Below are positions 21,240 through 25,539 of a stretch of DNA of 25,539 bases, piece after piece. The position numbers were made by a program, and so were the translations under genes. Position 1 is the first letter of the stretch. Each line of letters begins with the position of its first letter. The notes under the pieces were generated by a model, which searched no databases, was not told the origin of the DNA, and saw nothing but the letters and a program-made list of their open reading frames with translations. Origin of the DNA: UBA5004 sp038061835 (GTDB lineage: Bacteria > Patescibacteriota > Minisyncoccia > Phycocordibacterales > Zambryskibacteraceae); contig JBBTYJ010000006.1 of the NCBI GenBank assembly GCA_038061835.1, positions 1-25,539 of the forward strand, read 5' to 3'.

Positions 21240-21893
21240 TTATTTCGTAAATTTAAAAGTGGAGAGGATTTTTGAAAGAATTTCCTCGCTATCATAATAT
21301 CCTTTGGGGTCGCTATACCAATAAACAAATTCGCCGGAATTATTTTCTTTTGACCATTGCGTCAGTACAAAAAAATCTTCTTTTGATGAAACGATTTTAA
21401 AGGTCTTTTTTATCAGTAAGGCGTTATTAGTATTTATTTTCTCTTCTTTCAATAAGCTTAAGTCATCGCCCCAATTTATATCCTTGATCGGCATAATGAT
21501 AGTAAAAGTTAAAAGGCCTTCGGCATCTGTAAACTGAGTAGTGGAATTCAACTCCACCGAATGACCCCAATCTTTAGGATAATTGAACTCAAACCCGTAT
21601 TTTTCGTTGCGATAGGTCTGCCAAGCGGAGGTATCAATTTTTGTGCCAAAGGACGTTGATGGCGTAGTGCGTTCGGCATTTTTCGGCCCCTTATTAAACA
21701 TCATTAAAAATGCTTTAAAATAGTTCTTGCAATTTACATTATCAATGCCCGGAAATACTTCTTGCGGAGATTTCAATCCAGAACTAGTCGGGCCAACAGT
21801 CTCGCAATAGGTGCGAAAAACTAAAAAGTATATTCCAGCCAATGCCACCAATGTTAATATAATTATAATTATGAGCCGTTTATTCATGTTCAC
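21240..21893 (-). CDS. Membrane-anchored PsbP-like protein between the transketolase halves
   Basis: The 217 residues begin with a membrane anchor (about 5-25), followed by a Cys-containing linker, and a C-terminal domain opening with YRNEKYGFEFNYPKDW (about 95-110). That motif is shared by PsbP-like and other small secreted proteins common in these bacteria. The remainder is alternating beta strands. No enzyme motif is seen. It should sit on the outer face of the membrane, although both flanking genes encode halves of one cytoplasmic enzyme. It overlaps the upstream transketolase gene by 14 bases and ends one base before the downstream half, so it is translated from the same message. The function is unknown. 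Confidence 0.82.
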   Translation of the reverse strand: MNMNKRLIIIIILTLVALAGIYFLVFRTYCETVGPTSSGLKSPQEVFPGIDNVNCKNYFKAFLMMFNKGPKNAERTTPSTSFGTKIDTSAWQTYRNEKYGFEFNYPKDWGHSVELNSTTQFTDAEGLLTFTIIMPIKDINWGDDLSLLKEEKINTNNALLIKKTFKIVSSKEDFFVLTQWSKENNSGEFVYWYSDPKGYYDSEEILSKILSTFKFTK

Positions 21894-22746
21894 TTTTGAT
21901 TTTACCGCCCAACGTTCTTAATTCATTGATAGCCATCTTTTCCTCCTCCTTATTTGGCGGTTTTCCATGCCATCGATAATCTCGTTCGAATTGTTTAACC
22001 CCTTTGCCGGCAATAGTATGGGCAATAATAACCGTCGGTTTACCAAAAATTGTTTTTGCCGTTTCAAACGCGTCGGCAATTTCTTCCATATTATGGCCGT
22101 CTATTTCTATAACGTGCCAGTTCCATGCTCGCCATTTATCCGAAAGCGGTTCAAGGGGCATGACATTTTCTGTATAACCGTCTATTTGAATATTATTTCT
22201 ATCCACAACGGCAACAAGGTTATGAAGTTTTTCCTTGCCGCCAAGCATTGCCGCTTCCCATGTTTGGCCACATTCCAACTCCCCGTCGGAAAGTAGCGCA
22301 TAGATACGTCTACTACTCGTCAGACCATGGTCAATTTTATCCGCTAGGGCCATACCCACGGCCTGAGAAAGTCCAGAACCCAAAGGACCAGAGCTGGTTT
22401 CAACCATCGGTAAAAAATCGCGATGGGGGTGTCCTTGTAAGCGTGAACCGAATTTCCTAAGCGTTTTGAGTTCTTTAATTGGGAAATATCCGCTGTGGGC
22501 CATAGTGGCATAAAGCACGGGACAAATATGGCCGTTTGAAAGTACTAGCCTGTCTCGTTCCGGCCAATCGGGGTTTTGCGGGTCATGCACAAGAGTGTGG
22601 AAAAAAAGTACGGTAAAAATATCCGCCATATCCAAGGGTCCTGCGGTGTGGCCGGAACCCGCGTCTTCAAGAATATCAATGATACTGATACGAATATCAT
22701 TGGCCCTTTCCTCCAATCGTTTTATTTGTTCGTCAGTAATTGCCAT
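21880..22746 (-). CDS. Transketolase, N-terminal (thiamine diphosphate-binding) subunit
   Basis: The 288 residues carry the pyrophosphate-binding half of transketolase: DAGSGHTAGPLDMADIFTVL (about 27-46), RLVLSNGHICPVLYA, SSGPLGSGLSQAVGMAL, and the thiamine motif SDGELECGQTWEAAM ending about 25 residues later in DRNN (the GDG-N30-N pattern with S for G). It needs the C-terminal subunit encoded about 640 bases downstream to be active. The ATG at 22746 overlaps the end of rpe by 25 bases, and no later Met leaves the domain intact. Confidence 0.93.
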   Translation of the reverse strand: MAITDEQIKRLEERANDIRISIIDILEDAGSGHTAGPLDMADIFTVLFFHTLVHDPQNPDWPERDRLVLSNGHICPVLYATMAHSGYFPIKELKTLRKFGSRLQGHPHRDFLPMVETSSGPLGSGLSQAVGMALADKIDHGLTSSRRIYALLSDGELECGQTWEAAMLGGKEKLHNLVAVVDRNNIQIDGYTENVMPLEPLSDKWRAWNWHVIEIDGHNMEEIADAFETAKTIFGKPTVIIAHTIAGKGVKQFERDYRWHGKPPNKEEEKMAINELRTLGGKIKSEHE

Positions 22747-23279
22747 AAATCTTTAAACCCTGATCCCACTATCAATCTATCTATACCAAGATTCAAAAGT
22801 TTTTGATAATTTGTCACATTTATCCCACCGTCTACGCTTACAGATAATTTAGGAAATTTTTCTTCCACCTCCTTTATTCTATCAAAAATTTTTGGATCAA
22901 AGGGGTGGCCCTGTTCACCGATTTCGTCTATAGACATCAGATGAATAAAGTCTACCATTGGCGCCTGCTCTAATTCTTTTGATAAAAACTCCCGCATCTC
23001 TATTTCTAAACCAATTTCCGCTTGGCCACGATATTTGAGAATTTCAGGAGATGACTCGTGGACAATCACTCTTTTAGCTCCCCGTTTTATCCATTGGGCG
23101 ATTATTTTTTCCGGTTTTCTAACCATCAAATGCGCTTCAAACTTTTTGTCGATCGGTACCCATACGTCTTTTTCCAGAACGTCAATATGAATAAATTCAA
23201 TCTCATCGGGTATTTCAGCAAGTTTCAACTTTAGATCCGAGGTATTGGTAGCAAGGATGGCTGGAATAATTTCACTCAT
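22722..23279 (-). CDS. rpe: Ribulose-phosphate 3-epimerase, short form
   Basis: This TIM-barrel enzyme interconverts ribulose-5-phosphate and xylulose-5-phosphate. The 185 residues are about 35 fewer than usual. Expected landmarks are present: IPAILATNTSDL at the start, FIHIDVLEKDVW with the metal-binding H-x-D, AHLMVRKPEKII with the next His, DFIHLMSIDEIGEQGHPFD, SVSVDGGINVTN with the catalytic Asp, and the phosphate-binding LIVGSGF. The shortening lies mainly in the loops of the second half and at the C-terminus. The start at 23279 lies directly after the right arm of a 12-bp inverted repeat, with no spaced Shine-Dalgarno sequence. It is preceded by rpiB. Confidence 0.88.
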   Translation of the reverse strand: MSEIIPAILATNTSDLKLKLAEIPDEIEFIHIDVLEKDVWVPIDKKFEAHLMVRKPEKIIAQWIKRGAKRVIVHESSPEILKYRGQAEIGLEIEMREFLSKELEQAPMVDFIHLMSIDEIGEQGHPFDPKIFDRIKEVEEKFPKLSVSVDGGINVTNYQKLLNLGIDRLIVGSGFKDLWQLLTNK

Positions 23280-23354
23280 CCCGTTAGAAGCTAATGCTTA
23301 TAAAAATCTCGGTAAAAATTGACATGGTGTTTAATTTAACGGGCTTCTAACGGG
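23280..23354 (-). repeat. 12-bp inverted repeat between rpiB and rpe
   Basis: CCCGTTAGAAGC (23280-23291) and GCTTCTAACGGG (23343-23354) are perfect inverted copies with a 51-base loop. The 5' arm in the message overlaps the rpiB stop codon, and the 3' arm ends exactly at the rpe start codon. There is no run of T after it, so it does not look like a terminator; it could control rpe translation or RNA processing. Confidence 0.8.
23284..23325 (-). CDS. Possible 13-residue leader peptide upstream of rpe
   Basis: In the loop of the inverted repeat an ATG (23325) opens a frame MSIFTEIFISISF ending in TAA inside the 3' arm, four bases before the rpe ATG. Translation of it would disrupt the hairpin. 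There is no Shine-Dalgarno sequence, so it may be chance. Confidence 0.25.
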   Translation of the reverse strand: MSIFTEIFISISF

Positions 23355-23829
23355 ACTCATGAATACGCTCCATCTTAGCGATACGTCTTTTGTATTTCTC
23401 GGTATTCTTGAATGGAGTATTGAGCCATTCTTTGACTGCTTCCTGCATTTCTATTTCGGTGATAAATCTGGCTCCCAAAGAAAGTACATTGGCATCGTTA
23501 TCAGCTCGGGAAATTTTTATAATAGATTCGCTTTCTTCCTTCACAATGCATTGTCCTTGGCCGTAATACACTGTAGCTCGAACATTTTTAAATTTATTGG
23601 CGGCCATACCTTCACCCTGACCGGAGCCGCCCAAAACAATTCCTCTGACTTCATTTGGGTGCATAGATACTTCGCGAGCCACCGGAATTATAAAATCGGG
23701 ATAATCATCATTTTCGTTATATTCGAACGGTCCTTTGTCTTCCACTTCGTGGCCAAGTTCTTTCAAATACTGAATTAGTTTATCTTTAAGCCCAAACCCC
23801 GCATGATCTGATCCGATATATATTTTCAT
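23347..23829 (-). CDS. rpiB: Ribose-5-phosphate isomerase B
   Basis: RpiB interconverts ribose-5-phosphate and ribulose-5-phosphate. The 160 residues begin KIYIGSDHAGFGLKDKL, with the substrate-binding D-H, and contain the central loop VLGGSGQGEGMAANKF (about 66-81). In E. coli RpiB this loop carries a catalytic Cys. Here it is G, and a Glu lies in GQGEG, the arrangement known from the Mycobacterium enzyme, where Glu is the base. The C-terminus LSLGARFITEIEMQEAVKEW is typical. The ATG overlaps the gap stop codon (ATGA), so it is translationally coupled to glyceraldehyde-3-phosphate dehydrogenase. Confidence 0.93.
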   Translation of the reverse strand: MKIYIGSDHAGFGLKDKLIQYLKELGHEVEDKGPFEYNENDDYPDFIIPVAREVSMHPNEVRGIVLGGSGQGEGMAANKFKNVRATVYYGQGQCIVKEESESIIKISRADNDANVLSLGARFITEIEMQEAVKEWLNTPFKNTEKYKRRIAKMERIHESR

Positions 23830-24800
23830 ATGTTCCCTGCCACTTTTCTCACATGTTCCACTAAGGTCGCCGTATAGCCGGCTTCGTTATCATACCAGGA
23901 AAAAACTTTGATAAGGTCATCCCCTAACGTGCGCGTTAATGTGAGGTCAACAATCGCGCCATATGGTTCGCCAATTATGTCCGTTGAAACAATCGGGTCC
24001 TCGGTAGTTTTTAAACTTTTTGACCAACGCGCGTTTGTGACGGCATTTTTGAAAATCTTATTTATTTCATCCACAGAGGTTTTTGTATTTGTGAGCACAG
24101 TCATTATAGAAAGCGAGCCTGTGATAGTCGGAACACGTATGGATTCGGCTTGAAATTTTCCTTCAAGTTCCGGAATGGCTTGAATTACCGCTTCAGCCGC
24201 CCCTGTCGTAGAAGGTACGATATTTGCCGCCGCCGCTCTTCCTCTTCTCGGATCTTTCACATCAGGCCCATCAACTAATTTTTGACTTGCTGTATAACCG
24301 TGGACAGTAGTCATCGCCGCGCGCTTTATGCCGAAATTTTCTAAAATTATTTGCATGACAGGGGCCACAGAATTTGTAGTGCAAGAGGCATTACAGGTGA
24401 TGGGATTTTTGGTAGAAAATCTATCATCATTTACTCCGATAAGCGCGGTGACAACATCCTCTCCGGCGGGAGCCGTAATCACAACCCTTTTTGCCCCGGC
24501 GGCAATATGCGCTCGGGCTTTCTCCGCTGTGGTAAACAAACCTGTTGATTCGACAACGATATCCACACCCAGTGAATCCCAAGGAAGTTTTGTTGGATCT
24601 TTCTCGGCAAAAAATTTTACCTTCTTGATCTCTTCCTCGCATCGTCCATAAACGGAATCGTATTTAAACAGATATTTAAGTGTTTCTGGATCAGCCAAAT
24701 CGTTTATGGCCACTGTTTCTAAATGCTTGTCATTATGCGTGGCTCGTAAAAATGCTCGGCCTATTCTTCCAAATCCGTTAATTGCAATTCGTGTTGCCAT
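23826..24800 (-). CDS. gap: Glyceraldehyde-3-phosphate dehydrogenase
   Basis: This is the phosphorylating GAPDH of glycolysis. The Rossmann start AINGFGRIGRAFLRA, AINDLADPETLKYL (Asp at the position that favours NAD), the active site NASCTTNSVAPV (about 145-156, nucleophile Cys), TTVHGYTASQ with the catalytic His, the S-loop DPRRGRAAAANIVPSTTGAA and the C-terminal SWYDNEAGY are all present. At 324 residues it is slightly short: the segment after KYDSVYGR runs quickly to FFAEKDPTKLPW, so about a dozen residues usually found in the NAD-domain beta hairpin are absent. It begins four bases after the DUF192 gene and overlaps rpiB by four. Confidence 0.97.
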   Translation of the reverse strand: MATRIAINGFGRIGRAFLRATHNDKHLETVAINDLADPETLKYLFKYDSVYGRCEEEIKKVKFFAEKDPTKLPWDSLGVDIVVESTGLFTTAEKARAHIAAGAKRVVITAPAGEDVVTALIGVNDDRFSTKNPITCNASCTTNSVAPVMQIILENFGIKRAAMTTVHGYTASQKLVDGPDVKDPRRGRAAAANIVPSTTGAAEAVIQAIPELEGKFQAESIRVPTITGSLSIMTVLTNTKTSVDEINKIFKNAVTNARWSKSLKTTEDPIVSTDIIGEPYGAIVDLTLTRTLGDDLIKVFSWYDNEAGYTATLVEHVRKVAGNI

Positions 24801-24804
24801 TTGA

Positions 24805-25275
24805 TTATTGGTTGTATTGTATCACGGTGCCTATATCAATATTATACATATCGCTTGAACCGGCGGGAAGCTCTAAGACGTATTTAATTGGTTGATTAGG
24901 ATAAAATACTTGCGGAAAGGTCTCTGGAGAAACTTCTTTCTCTATGCCGATAATTTCAAATTGATCGTTAATCCAGATAAAATCAAGGGCGAAATTCATA
25001 TTTTTCATCCAGAATCCATATTGGTCTGGTTGTTCAAAAACAAATAACATACCCGTACCGCTAAGTAAAGTTTTTCTATTTGATAAACCTTGTGTTCGTG
25101 TTTTTGGAGTACTTGCCACTTCTACCTGGATAACAACTCCGTTTATATTGACAGTATTAAGTGAATTATTTTTAACAATTGATTTATTAAAAAATAAAAT
25201 AAATGATCCAACAATAATAATCAATCCCAAAAAAAGAAAAAATAAATCCCCAATTTTATTATTGGTTAAACTCAT
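24805..25275 (-). CDS. Membrane-anchored DUF192 protein
   Basis: The 156 residues have an N-terminal membrane segment (about 10-29, FLFLGLIIIVGSFILFF) and a DUF192 (COG1430) domain. Its hallmarks are visible: VEVASTPKTRTQGLSNRKTL (about 51-70), GMLFVFEQPDQYGFWMKNMN (about 75-94), FALDFIWIND and the later YVLELPAGSSDMYNID. The domain is widespread and its biochemical role unknown. It probably faces the outside of the cell. The gene starts the transcript that continues into gap, rpiB, rpe and transketolase, from a nearly leaderless promoter. An AAAGGG sits too close to the ATG (one base) to be a normal ribosome binding site. Confidence 0.9.
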   Translation of the reverse strand: MSLTNNKIGDLFFLFLGLIIIVGSFILFFNKSIVKNNSLNTVNINGVVIQVEVASTPKTRTQGLSNRKTLLSGTGMLFVFEQPDQYGFWMKNMNFALDFIWINDQFEIIGIEKEVSPETFPQVFYPNQPIKYVLELPAGSSDMYNIDIGTVIQYNQ

Positions 25276-25283
25276 TCCCTTTC

Positions 25284-25292
25284 AGTATAACA
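25284..25292 (-). promoter_or_regulatory. Extended -10 promoter of the DUF192-gap operon
   Basis: TGT-TATACT on the minus strand ends eight bases before the ATG at 25275. It overlaps the T-tail of the terminator at 25289-25317, so one gene ends where the next transcript begins. No clear -35 is seen. Confidence 0.5.
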
Positions 25293-25317
25293 AAAAGCCC
25301 CCAAGGGGCTTTTTGTT
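25289..25317 (-). terminator. Rho-independent terminator of the RRM protein gene
   Basis: A GCCCC/GGGGC stem (25297-25301 with 25305-25309) with a 3-base loop, extended by five A-T pairs and further, is followed by TTTTTGTT on the minus strand. It is symmetric and could work in both directions. It lies 22 bases after the stop of the RRM gene. Confidence 0.88.
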
Positions 25318-25339
25318 AAATTTGCTTTGAGCGAATTAC

Positions 25340-25539
25340 TTACATAGGTCGACGGTCGCGAGGAGCGCGAGGTTCCAACGGACGAGCAACGTTGACGGTC
25401 AACTTTCTTCCTTCGAAGTCCTGACCGTTATACATATTGATAGCCGCTTGCGCCTCATCGTCATTAGTCATCTCGACGAATCCAAAACCTTTGCTTCTGC
25501 CGGTCATGCGATCAATGATAATTGATGCAGAGGAAACAG
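25340..25539 (-). CDS. RRM RNA-binding protein, N-terminal part outside the window
   Basis: On the minus strand the frame entering at the window edge reads as the last two thirds of an RNA recognition motif: SSASIIIDRMTGRSKGFGFV with RNP1 (KGFGFVEM), then EAQAAINMYNGQDFEGRKL and VNVARPLEP, followed by a short basic R/P tail and TAA (25340-25342). It matches the small single-RRM proteins of bacteria, such as the Rbp type of cyanobacteria. These bind single-stranded RNA and are often linked to cold response. The start and RNP2 lie beyond 25539. A strong terminator follows, so this is the last gene of its transcript. Confidence 0.9.
   Translation of the reverse strand, partial: VSSASIIIDRMTGRSKGFGFVEMTNDDEAQAAINMYNGQDFEGRKLTVNVARPLEPRAPRDRRPM

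Noticed and set aside
21239..21328. Longer N-terminus of the transketolase C subunit
   Set aside because: It lies within the preceding gene in another frame and has no transketolase-like sequence; the ATG at 21238 follows the TAA by one base.
23280..23354. Terminator between rpiB and rpe
   Set aside because: The loop is 51 bases and no T-run follows the 3' arm on the minus strand; the rpe start codon follows at once.
23359..23778. Plus-strand open frame of 139 codons opposite rpiB
   Set aside because: It is the mirror of a well-conserved gene; the hydrophobic translation is a by-product of the complement frame.
1..25539. Reassigned genetic code (UGA as Gly or Trp)
   Set aside because: UGA serves as the natural stop of several genes (for example ftsI, fba, gap and mraZ), often within overlapping ATGA junctions, and Trp is encoded by TGG.
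1..25539. CRISPR array, insertion sequence or prophage
   Set aside because: No regularly spaced repeats, transposase, integrase or phage structural genes were seen on either strand.

Overview
The window looks like a stretch of a reduced bacterial genome of the Patescibacteria/CPR type, most likely Parcubacteria. This is inference from gene content and protein architecture. The signs are short or trimmed housekeeping proteins (EF-Ts about 150 aa, RF1 about 267 aa, ribulose-phosphate epimerase 185 aa), a transketolase split into two genes, genes that abut or overlap by a few bases, several transcripts with almost no 5' leader, and single-membrane-span proteins of unknown function between core genes. 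TGA is used as a stop throughout, so the standard bacterial code applies.

Region 1 (1-2666): the 5' part of a tRNA-Glu(CUC) gene, a stand-alone DUF5680-like gene with its own promoter, ribosome binding site and terminator, and a fused ABC exporter. This block lies between two copies of a 25-bp direct repeat (24/25 identical). Each copy carries the -10 part of a promoter, one copy serving the tRNA and the other the ABC exporter.

Region 2 (2663-9410, minus strand): the division and cell-wall genes mraZ, rsmH, an ftsL-like gene and ftsI, preceded by gyrB and a phenylalanyl-tRNA synthetase. A cluster of GTGG boxes around an extended -10 lies upstream of mraZ and probably forms its autoregulatory operator. 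The PheRS is not the usual bacterial alpha subunit. It is a single chain with a C-terminal FDX-ACB domain, the architecture of mitochondrial PheRS.

Region 3 (9448-11508, plus strand): a membrane family 2 glycosyltransferase, an anchored thioredoxin-like protein with a CEDC motif, and tRNA-Thr(UGU).

Region 4 (11508-16752, minus strand): a translation operon (rpmE type B, prfA lacking domain 1, rpsB, short tsf, a small anchored protein), a secreted coiled-coil lytic transglycosylase-like protein, ribosomal protein bL25 and an isolated, apparently well-expressed 71-aa membrane protein.

Region 5 (16759-25275): central carbon metabolism. On the minus strand are a DUF192 protein, gap, rpiB, rpe, transketolase N half, an anchored PsbP-like protein and transketolase C half, then fba and an FAD-linked oxidase. 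A PfkB-type sugar kinase is on the plus strand. Together they link triose phosphates, fructose phosphates and ribose-5-phosphate. The window ends inside an RRM RNA-binding protein (25340-25539). No gap between genes exceeds 300 bases. No insertion sequence, CRISPR array or prophage was seen.
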